DNA of 64,000 nucleotides from ZC4RG30 sp963777735 (GTDB taxonomy: Bacteria > Pseudomonadota > Gammaproteobacteria > Steroidobacterales > Steroidobacteraceae). The notes beneath the pieces were generated by a model, which made no database searches, was not told the origin of the DNA, and was given only the letters and a program-made list of their open reading frames with translations. The stretch covers positions 1,612,001 through 1,676,000 of the forward strand of contig CAVZRQ010000008.1 of assembly GCA_963777735.1 (NCBI GenBank), given 5' to 3'. Shown piece by piece: positions 42,023 to 49,385 of the stretch (position 1 is the first letter of the stretch; each line of letters opens with the position of its first letter). The translations under genes and the position numbers were made by a program.

Positions 42023-42454
42023 ATGCACGGTTTTCCCTGGTTTCTGCTTATTCCGCTGGTTGCCATCGTCGGCGGCCTCGGCACCGGCATGATCGCCATT
42101 CTCACCGAACATCAGCGCAAGCAGGCCATGCTGGAGGAACGCCGGCTGATGATCGAGAAGGGGATGACGCCGCCCGCCATGAACAACGAGATCCTCTCCG
42201 GCGAGCGCGCCGCCGGCACGCGTTCCTCGGTGGAATCCAGTCTGCGCAACGGCATTCTGCTGCTTGCGGTGGGAATCGGACTGCTCGCCGCCTTCGTGGT
42301 TTTCCGTTATCTGATCGGAGCCGGCGGCACACCGATTCCCGACCGCGTAACCGCACTGCTCGGCCCTGCCGGCGCGTTGGTGGCGATGATCGGCGCGGGC
42401 CACCTCGTGTATTTCCGTCTCGCTCGCGACCGTCCCTCCGCCCGCGACTTGTGA
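42023..42454 (+). CDS. DUF6249-type small membrane protein
   Basis: 143 residues with an N-terminal helix (FPWFLLIPLVAIVGGLGTGMIAIL), a charged cytoplasmic segment with the recurring pattern EHQRKQAMLEERRLMIEKGM, and two further helices (GILLLAVGIGLLAAFVVFRYL and LLGPAGALVAMIGAGHLVYF). I recall such proteins as DUF6249, often found beside ECF sigma genes. GAGGTG precedes ATG 42023. Probably part of the envelope response of that sigma factor. Confidence 0.75.
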   Translation: MHGFPWFLLIPLVAIVGGLGTGMIAILTEHQRKQAMLEERRLMIEKGMTPPAMNNEILSGERAAGTRSSVESSLRNGILLLAVGIGLLAAFVVFRYLIGAGGTPIPDRVTALLGPAGALVAMIGAGHLVYFRLARDRPSARDL

Positions 42455-42602
42455 GGTTGCTGGCAATTCCTGAAATCGGGCGCCTCACCTATTGCATCGT
42501 GGGGCTGCAGGTCTTATTGTCCGCGCGCGTTGCGGGGTGTGGTGCCGCCCGTGACGCCCAGAAATGGTTGTCAGGACCCTTTGGAGGTGCTTGAACCCAA
42601 CA

Positions 42603-42989
42603 ATGAATACTCAGAGCAAATCGACGGGCGCAAAGTCCGTGCAAGCTCCCCGCTTGCTGAGCGTCACTCAGTATTTAGAAAAGAATTTCCCTGATTTCTT
42701 CGCCGAAGCCCGTTTCCAGGTCGGCGATGACGACTATTTCCTCTACAGCCGATTCGGCCAGTACCTGGCCCGCTCCATCGAGCACAACCGCTCGCCCCGG
42801 GAGAAGATCAACCGTGGCTTCACGGTGCTGAACAAGATGGCGAGGCTCTCCACGCGGCACCCGCATGTGCGCGGCTTGATGGTCTCCGGCCCGCTCGAAC
42901 ACTTCATGGATGCCCCCAAGGCCCGCGAGCTGGCCCGCAAACGCCTTTCGCCCGTGGCGCAGGGCATGCTCGAAAGCCTCTGCGAATAA
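42603..42989 (+). CDS. Hypothetical small basic protein
   Basis: 128 residues; not recognised. Soluble, with a hydrophobic/aromatic segment (VTQYLEKNFPDFFAEARFQVGDDDYFLYSRFGQYLARSIEHN) and a basic helical C-terminus. GGAGGTG lies 14 nt before ATG 42603. A GTG start 5 nt after its stop begins the DUF924 gene, so the two form an operon. Confidence 0.65.
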   Translation: MNTQSKSTGAKSVQAPRLLSVTQYLEKNFPDFFAEARFQVGDDDYFLYSRFGQYLARSIEHNRSPREKINRGFTVLNKMARLSTRHPHVRGLMVSGPLEHFMDAPKARELARKRLSPVAQGMLESLCE

Positions 42990-42993
42990 TGGC

Positions 42994-43614
42994 GTGACGG
43001 GGCAGCGGGCGCAGGACGTACTGGATTTCTGGTTCGGCCCTGACCCGCTCGCTCCGCAGAACCTGCCCGACCGCCTGCAGATGTGGTTCGGCAGCGATGA
43101 TCCTCCCGATATCGTGGCCGAACGCGACGCTGCCGTAGTCAGTCGCTTCGGCGAGCTGATGGAAGCCGCGGCCCTTGGCGAACTCGACCGCTGGAGTGGC
43201 AGCCCGCATCGTCTGCTCGCCCTGATCCTGTTGCTCGACCAGTTTCCACGGCAAGCATGGCGCGGTCGCGCGCTGGCGTATTCCCGCGACCAGAAAGCAC
43301 TCGCCTTCGCACTGGATGGGCTGCAGACCGGCGCGGATGCGGCACTGACTCTGGTGCAGCGCCTTTTCCTCTATCTGCCGCTGCAACACGCGGAATCGCC
43401 AGAAATCCAGGAAGAATCGGTGGCCGCCTATCGGCGCCTGCTGGCCGACTCGCCCCCCGGACAGCGCGAGTTCTTTGCCCGCAGCCTGGCTTTCGCCGAG
43501 CAGCATCGCCGCATCGTGCAGCGTTTCGGCCGCTTTCCCCATCGCAACGCACCGCTTGCCAGGCGCAGTTCGGCCGACGAACTGGAGTACCTGCGCAGCG
43601 GGAATGGCCTGTAG
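42994..43614 (+). CDS. DUF924 family protein
   Basis: 206 residues. The DUF924 signatures are clear: VLDFWFGPDPLA at the start, LALILLLDQFPRQAWRGRALAYSRDQKALAFALDGL, LFLYLPLQHAESPEIQEESV, and FARSLAFAEQHRRIVQRFGRFPHRNAPLAR. These helical proteins are widespread with unknown function. The start is GTG 42994. The stop codon touches the end of a convergent candidate sRNA on the other strand. Confidence 0.9.
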   Translation: MTGQRAQDVLDFWFGPDPLAPQNLPDRLQMWFGSDDPPDIVAERDAAVVSRFGELMEAAALGELDRWSGSPHRLLALILLLDQFPRQAWRGRALAYSRDQKALAFALDGLQTGADAALTLVQRLFLYLPLQHAESPEIQEESVAAYRRLLADSPPGQREFFARSLAFAEQHRRIVQRFGRFPHRNAPLARRSSADELEYLRSGNGL

Positions 43615-43717
43615 AAAAAAAGACGCCGCAGAGGTAAACCTTTGCGGCGCTAGAGGTAAGCGAAGACCAACGGGGGGGTAGTGGCACTTCGCGAGGGACA
43701 GCTTGTCTCTGCCCCGA
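43615..43717 (-). ncRNA. Candidate sigma-54-dependent sRNA, about 103 nt, C-rich
   Basis: Read on the minus strand, the transcript would begin at about 43716. It opens with a 7-bp hairpin (GGGGCAG/CTGTCCC, 43715-43695, 7-nt loop). A single-stranded C-rich stretch of seven C (43678-43672) and CTTACCTC follow; both could pair with Shine-Dalgarno sequences. It ends in a 12-bp stem with one mismatch (43649-43624) and seven T (43621-43615). No reading frame of note lies inside. The promoter is a consensus sigma-54 site. It abuts the DUF924 stop convergently. Confidence 0.68.
43624..43649 (-). terminator. Rho-independent terminator of the candidate sRNA
   Basis: CGCCGCAAAGGT / ACCTCTGCGGCG (minus strand) is a 12-bp stem with one A-C mismatch and a TT loop, followed by TC and seven T (43621-43615). 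The T run is on the minus-strand side, so it terminates leftward transcription, yet no minus-strand protein gene feeds it. Confidence 0.85.
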
Positions 43718-43727
43718 TGTATATAAA

Positions 43728-43742
43728 GCAAGGCCTGTGCCA
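43728..43742 (-). promoter_or_regulatory. Sigma-54 (RpoN) promoter
   Basis: TGGCAC-AGGCC-TTGC on the minus strand, with the invariant GG and GC separated by exactly 10 nt. It fits the TGGCAC-N5-TTGC consensus at every position. Transcription would begin near 43716, where the sRNA hairpin starts. No enhancer-binding activator gene lies close by. Confidence 0.8.
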
Positions 43743-43908
43743 ACCCGGCCAGCGGCCGTGAGCCCCGAAGGCGAAGGCCGCCGGCCCGCAAGCACCGCCA
43801 GAACCGCCAGACCGCACCGCCCCGGTGCACGGCGCGCCAGATTCGCGCATCGGAAATACGGGCATATTTCACGGCATCCCGCAGGCGCTCGCTGCCAAGA
43901 TGCCAGGC

Positions 43909-44304
43909 ATGAGCGACGCCCCCAACCGCAGACTGACTGACCGCCGCGGCGGACCACCCACCGTCATCGGCACCGGCGTCAGCTTCCGGGGTGATCTCAT
44001 CGCGCCGGGCGCCGTGATGCTCAGTGGCAATGTCCGCGGCGACGGCGACATCGGCGGCACGCTGTCGATCAGTCGCGGCGCCCATTGGGAAGGCCAGGTG
44101 CGCGCCAGCTCCGCGGTCATCGCCGGTGCGCTCACGGGCAGCATCGAAGTCACCGGTCAGCTCGAGGTCGGCGCTGCCGCCGTCATCAAGGGCCACATCA
44201 TCGCCCGCACGCTGGCCATCGCACGCGGCGCCGTGATCGAAGGCGAGATGCAGGTAACCAGCGGTGCGCCGGTCGTGCAGTTCGAGGAAAAGCGCGGCGA
44301 CTGA
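43909..44304 (+). CDS. Bactofilin (polymer-forming cytoskeletal protein)
   Basis: 131 residues. The bactofilin beta-helix is visible as repeated short rungs: IGTGVSFRGDLIAPGAVMLSG, NVRGDGDIGGTLSIS, WEGQVRASSAVIAGALTGSIE, VTGQLEVGAAAVIKGHIIAR, LAIARGAVIEGEMQV. Bactofilins form non-polar filaments that scaffold cell-shape or polar machinery. ATG 43909 is preferred; ATG 43900 is also in frame and would add three residues. It is convergent with the YheT-like hydrolase gene. Confidence 0.88.
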   Translation: MSDAPNRRLTDRRGGPPTVIGTGVSFRGDLIAPGAVMLSGNVRGDGDIGGTLSISRGAHWEGQVRASSAVIAGALTGSIEVTGQLEVGAAAVIKGHIIARTLAIARGAVIEGEMQVTSGAPVVQFEEKRGD

Positions 44305-44306
44305 CG

Positions 44307-45281
44307 CTACTGCGCCGGCAACCCGAGTTCGCGCGCCACGAAGGCGTTCACCCACGACCCGGCGCGCGGGCTGATCAGGAAACCCATGTGGCCACCGCGC
44401 TCGGTGGTCACCACGCGCAGCAACGGATTCGGCGCCAGCCGGGCCAGATCTTCCGCAGGGATGATCGGATCGTCACGCGACGCAAGGATCACGGCCGGCA
44501 CCTGCAGCGTGGCGAGCCGATCACCCGTGATGGCGTAACCATCCAGATAGGCACCGATCTGCGGATAAGTCGTGTGTCGCGCCACCATGGCAGTCGGTCA
44601 TGCGGCGCAGATCCCGCAGCGCGAAGATGCCGTCGTCGATCAGGCCCGCCCACAGCGCATGCTTGCGGCGCAACGAGCGGCTCCATTTGTGCACGAAATA
44701 GCGCTGGTACACCTGCCAGCCACTGCTCCATCGCACGCATGGCATTGTCCGGATGCAGCACCGGTGAAACCGCCACCACACCCGCGAGTTGCCCCGAGGC
44801 GCGGATCACCGCTCGCCGCCACGCGCAGCATGAAATTTCCACCCAGCGAGAAGCCGATGAGCCACGGTGCCACCGGCAGCTGCCGGCCCAGCTGCGCCAC
44901 GGCACCGCAGACTTCCTCGATGCGGCAGGAGTGGAAGATGCCTTCGTTCAGATGATGCGTGTCACCGTGGTCGCGCAGGTTCAGCCGCACCACCTCGACA
45001 CCGGCGTGCGAACAGGCTGTTGCCCAGCGAGATCATGTAATAGGAATCGGCGCTGCCTTCCCAGCCATGCAGCAGGATGGCTGCGCCGGCCGCAGGGGTT
45101 TGCCGGCCGCGAATGAAAGGCCTGCAGGCGCACGCCATCGCCGCAGTCCAGGATCAGCTCGCGACTGGCCGCCAGGAACTGACGCGGCCTGCCGCCGCAA
45201 GCGGCGGCGCGGCAGGATGCTCGGCAGGATCGACTGCACATGGCGATGCCCCCAGGGCCACCGCGGCTCGAATGCCGTCAC
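44307..45281 (-). CDS. YheT-family alpha/beta hydrolase (frameshifts)
   Basis: Fragments in order: FEPRWPWGHRHVQSILPSILPRRRL, LILDCGDGVRLQAFHSRPA, VVRLNLRDHGDTHHLNEGIFHS, the nucleophile elbow LIGFSLGGNFMLRVA, VAVSPVLHPDNAMRAME, YPQIGAYLDGYAITGDRLATLQVPAVILASRDDPIIP and TERGGHMGFL (catalytic His). They match the YheT esterase-like family. The frame changes at least four times between 45180 and 44570. GTG 45281 overlaps the stop of the upstream gene (GTGA). The substrate is unknown. Confidence 0.78.
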
Positions 45282-46607
45282 GTGGCCGGATGCCAGCGGA
45301 ACTCCACCCGGTTGTTGCGCTCCGCGATCGCGTTCCACTCACCGGCGGTGGGTGCCTGCGGCGTCGTGCCGCTGGTCTCGGGATAAGGCGTGTTGCCCGT
45401 GTTCGCTGCGCACCGCACCCACATCGATGGTCAGCAAGGCTTCATGCTGCCGGCGCAGTTCGGCCAGTGCATTGGCAAAGGCCACGGATTCCGGGCTCGT
45501 ATTGCCAAGCTGCGGATCCGTGGCTTCGGCCACCAGTTCGCACTTGCTGGAGAGCGTGGCGGCATCGGCAAGCACATAGCCTTCCGTGCCGCTGCGCGCC
45601 AGGCAGAATCGGCCGGCGTGGCGACGCACTTCCACCGTGCCCTTCTGACCCAGGGTCGCGACGCGCGCCACAAAGCTGCGCAGCGCTTCCACCCGGTCAC
45701 CCGCCAGCGGCGCTTCTCCAAACGGAACGCGGGCAATCAGCTCCGTGCCATTCGGGTCTGCCGCGGCGCCGAAAGCAGGATCCACCACCGCGGGCTGCGG
45801 CACCGGGGCTGGCACCAGCCTTGCGGCCAGCAGGGTGACCGTCGATCGGCTGTCGGCCAGCTCGCTTTTCAGGGTGCCCAGCTGCTGCTGGTGCTGCCAC
45901 AGCAGAGTGCCCAGCACCGCCGCCGTCACACTGGCGGCCAGCGCGAGCAGCCACGGCAACGTGCTGCGCCCGGGTGAATCCGGATCTGCAGGCGGCGGCT
46001 CGGGCGGCGCGGGCATCAGCTCGATCATCAGGCTGCGCACATCACTCACCACGCGCTGGCTGTGCGACTCGAGCGATTCGGCCAGGTGTTGGCGCAATGC
46101 CGCCACTTCATCCCGCAACACTTCATCGACGGGCGGCCCCATCGGAACGGGCACATGGGAATCCACTGATGCCGCCACGGCTTCCGCAGCGTCCAGCACA
46201 TCCTGCTGCGCGGCAATGGTGACGGGCTCCGGCTGTGGCACCAGATGCAGTTGCTGCAGCACCGAGCGCACGTCGGTCGGTGCCACGCTCTTGGGCAGCA
46301 CGCCCACCGCGCCCAGCGCGCGCGCCTGACCGAGGTACAACTCGCCTTCCTGCGAGGTGTACATGAGGATCGGGATCATCGCGGTGCGCGGGTTGTTCTT
46401 GATCGCCTGCACCGCCTGGAAGCCATCCATGCCGGGCATCAGGTGATCCATGAAGATCACATCGGGGCGATTGTGCGCGAGGTAATCGATGGCCTGTTCG
46501 GCCGTCTCGGCGGCATCCACTTCCAGCTGCTGCTCTTCCAGCAAGCGCGCCAGGAATGCACGGGCCGACTTGGAGTCATCCACCACCAGAGCGCGCTTCG
46601 CGACCAT
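45278..46607 (-). CDS. Response-regulator receiver with membrane anchor and periplasmic domain (one frameshift)
   Basis: About 443 residues. ATG 46607 begins a CheY-like receiver (ALVVDDSKSARAFLARLLEE, phosphorylated Asp in VIFMDHLMPGMDG, PILMYTSQEGE, Lys in LPKSVAP). A helical linker leads to a membrane helix (LPWLLALAASVTAAVLGTLLW, about residue 230). The C-terminal part, which should be periplasmic, has VPFGEAPLAGDRVEAL and ends, after a frameshift near 45405, in NTPYPETSGTTPQAPTAG and AERNNRVEFRW, an OmpA-like ending. Receivers fused to a membrane segment and outer domain are rare. It is coupled to the hydrolase gene. Confidence 0.7.
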
Positions 46608-46662
46608 GCCATCTCCGAACCCGCAAACCCCACGACGGGGCGCTTGGTAGCTGGAGTGTAGC

Positions 46663-47829
46663 TCAGGCCAGCACCATCGATGCAGGCCGTAGCTCGCGAT
46701 ACAACTGCGCCATGCGTTCTGCCAGGGCCATCGATGACCACTGGGCGGCCCAGGCACGACCTTTCTCGCCCATGCTGCGGGCCAGCTCGTGATTCTTCAG
46801 GACATGCAGCACGGCCTCGGCAAAGTCGGCTTCATCCTCTTCCACTACGCAGGCACCACTGCGCGACGTAAGCACCGAGCGTGTGCCGAGGCAGGCCGTC
46901 GAGACGACGGGGCGCGATTGCGCCATCGCCTCGAGCAGCACCAGGCCCTGGGTTTCGGTGCGTGAGGCGAACACGAAGGTATCCGCTGCGGCATAACAAT
47001 CATTCAGGCCGCGCTCACGATCCAGGTTGCCCACAAACTGCGTGCTGGTCGCAATGCCGAGGCGCTGCGACTCCTGCTCCAGTGCATGGCGTGCGGGGCC
47101 TTCACCGGCAATCACCAGCAGCGCCTGCGGCTGTGTACGCACCACCTGCACGAACATGCGCAGCAGGAAAGACAGATTCTTCTCATGCGCCACGCGGCCC
47201 ACATTCAGCACCAGCGGCCGGTCGGGCGCGATGCCGTACTGCGCACGGAAACGCGCACCATTGCCCGCCACGAAACGATCGTCGGTCATGCCCGTGGGAA
47301 TCACGTGGATCGGCCGTGACACGCCGTACTCCAGCAGCCGCTGGCGCACCTGCTCGGAGGGCGACACCACCGCATCGACGGCATTGAGTTGCCGCGTCAT
47401 CACGGCCCGCGCGAGCCAGGCGCCCGCAAATCCCGGCAGCACCGGCATGTAGTGGTGGAGGTAATCCTCGAAATAGGTGTGGCAGGTCGCGACCACCGGC
47501 ACGCCGCGGTCGCGGGCCAGTTTCAGCCCCGCGTAATGCGCGAGGAACGGTGTCTGGATATGCACCAGATCGCAGTGGTCGTCATCCACTGCCGCGAGCA
47601 CGCGGCGCAGCGCGCCCCATCCCATGACGCAGTCTTCCGGATCAAACGGTACCGGCCGTGCCGGCACGCGCAGCACATCGGCCTCTGGGGTGGTGGGTTG
47701 CGGGTAGGCCGGAACGACCAGCGTGGAGTCGACACCCAGCCGCTGCAGATCCTGGCGGAAACTGCGGATCGAGGTCGATACGCCATTCACCCGCGGGAAG
47801 TAGACGTCCGAAACGATCAGTGGATGCAG
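46663..47829 (-). CDS. Glycosyltransferase, GT4 family (mannosyltransferase-like)
   Basis: About 388 residues. N-terminal IVSDVYFPRVNGVSTSIRSFRQDL is typical of the PimA/PimB/MgtA-like group. DLVHIQTPFLAHYAGLKLARD, VVATCHTYFEDYLHHY, VIPTGMTDDRFV, LVLNVGRVAHEKNLSFLLRMF, VIAGEGPARHALE and FVFASRTETQGLVLLEAMAQSRPVVS follow. No standard start codon is found at the N-terminus; CTG at 47829, preceded by GGAGC, is a guess, and an indel there is likely. With the PAP2 gene upstream it suggests assembly of a lipid-linked glycan. Confidence 0.82.
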   Translation of the reverse strand: MHPLIVSDVYFPRVNGVSTSIRSFRQDLQRLGVDSTLVVPAYPQPTTPEADVLRVPARPVPFDPEDCVMGWGALRRVLAAVDDDHCDLVHIQTPFLAHYAGLKLARDRGVPVVATCHTYFEDYLHHYMPVLPGFAGAWLARAVMTRQLNAVDAVVSPSEQVRQRLLEYGVSRPIHVIPTGMTDDRFVAGNGARFRAQYGIAPDRPLVLNVGRVAHEKNLSFLLRMFVQVVRTQPQALLVIAGEGPARHALEQESQRLGIATSTQFVGNLDRERGLNDCYAAADTFVFASRTETQGLVLLEAMAQSRPVVSTACLGTRSVLTSRSGACVVEEDEADFAEAVLHVLKNHELARSMGEKGRAWAAQWSSMALAERMAQLYRELRPASMVLA

Positions 47830-47831
47830 GA

Positions 47832-48390
47832 TCAGGCTCCGATCCAGGCCGTAGCCGCCGCACCGAACAGCGCGCCCAGCAGGCCTCCGGCCAGAACATC
47901 CGAGGGATAGTGCAGCCCGAGCACCACGCGCGACAGCGCGATCACCAGCGCCACAGGCACCAGCACCCAGGCGAGCATCGGCAGGCTGCTGCATACAATG
48001 ACCGTGAAGCTCACCGCATGCAGCGTGTGTCCGGAAGGGAAGCTGAAACGATCCAGCGGCTTGCCGGCGCAGACAATCGCCGCGTGAGTCAGGTAGGGGC
48101 GCTCGCGCACCAGCACGTTCTTGATCGCCCGGTAGACCAACAGCCCGCTGACACCCGCGGCGGCGCATTGCAGGGCAACCAGCCGCCCTTCGCTGCCGAA
48201 GAACAGCGCCAGCGTGGCGATCAGCGTGTACCAGAGCACACCGTCGCCCAGACGGCTCGCGATCTGGAAAACCTTCACGCAGGCCCGCGGTACGCACGCT
48301 GCGGTTGAAACGCCGACAGGCGTCGAGCTCCGCCTGGTCCAGCCAGGCGATCGCTTCAAGGACCTTCGCAGGTGCAGTGATTCTCGCCAT
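47832..48390 (-). CDS. PAP2-family phosphatase (one frameshift)
   Basis: About 186 residues. Six membrane helices with the PAP2 active-site motifs: KNVLVRERP (motif 1), FSFPSGHTLHA (motif 2, catalytic His) and SRVVLGLHYPSDVLAGGLLG (motif 3). Such enzymes dephosphorylate undecaprenyl pyrophosphate, phosphatidate or similar lipids. An extra base near 48287 shifts the N-terminus (MARITAPAKVLEAIAWLDQ) out of frame with the rest. It ends 3 nt before the glycosyltransferase gene. Confidence 0.84.
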
Positions 48391-48480
48391 GCCGTCAGAC
48401 TGCGCCTGCGCGACGACAGCCCTATGACAGCGGCATGACAGAAATATTTCAGTGCCCGGCGGGTGCACAATACGGGGGTC

Positions 48481-49385
48481 ATGTCACAGAAACCCGCAAC
48501 AAAGCCCTGCCCGCAGTCCTGGCTCGGCGAGCATCACGACCATCACGCCCGCCGCACCCAGTGGGTGGTGGTGCTGACCATCGTGATGATGGTGGCGGAG
48601 ATCATCGGTGGTGCCTATTACGGCTCCATGGCACTGGTTGCCGATGGCTGGCACATGGCCACCCACGCGGCGGCGCTCGGCATTGCCGCGCTCGCCTATC
48701 GCTACGCCCGCCAGCATGCCCATGATCCGCGCTTCGCATTCGGCACCGGCAAGGTGGGCGAACTCACCGGCTTCGCCAGCGCCGTGTCGCTCGCCATCGT
48801 CGCGCTGCTGATCGGTGCCGAGTCACTGCAGCGCCTGTTCAACCCGCAGCCCATCGATTTCCTGCAGGCCGGCGGCATCGCCGTGCTGGGGCTCATCGTC
48901 AATCTGGTCAGCGCGCGCATGCTGCACCACGACCATGACGAAGAAGAAGAAGACGACCACCATCACGACACCAACCTGCGCGCCGCTTACCTGCATGTGC
49001 TGGCCGATGCGCTGACTTCGGTGCTCGCCATCCTCGGCCTGCTGGCCGGCCGCTACCTCGGATGGATCTGGATGGATGCCGCCGCCGGCCTGCTCGGCGC
49101 TGCCGTCATCGCACACTGGTCGATCGGCCTCGCGCGCACCGCAGGCAGAAGCCTGCTCGACGCCCAGGGCAACCTCGAGCTGGAACAAGCCGTTCGCGCG
49201 CAGTTGCAGTCTGCGCCGGGCATGCCGCCATCACGGATCTGCACCTGTGGCGCCTGGGCCCCGGGCAATTCGGCCTGATCGTGTCGCTGCGCGGCGCGGC
49301 GCCCTGCACGCCCGATCAATACCGCGCGCAGCTCGCGGCGCTGCCGCAGCTGCGGCATGTCACCATCGAGACCAACACCACATGA
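48481..49385 (+). CDS. Cation diffusion facilitator, DmeF-type (one frameshift)
   Basis: About 301 residues. A divalent-cation/proton antiporter (cobalt, zinc, cadmium or nickel) in the inner membrane. His-rich N-terminus (LGEHHDHHARRT), membrane metal site ALVADGWHMATH, His/Asp/Glu loop (HHDHDEEEEDDHHHD) and second site HVLADALTSVLAI. The cytoplasmic domain (ITDLHLWRLGPGQFGLIVSL) continues in the next frame after a lost base near 49225. ATG 48481. The stop overlaps the next start by 4 nt. Confidence 0.88.

Noticed and set aside
43615..43650. The hairpin after DUF924 as that gene's own terminator
   Set aside because: On the plus strand the stem is followed by CTAGAGG and not by T; the T run is only on the minus-strand side.
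43737..43960. The sigma-54 promoter driving the bactofilin gene
   Set aside because: The element points to the minus strand, away from the bactofilin gene.
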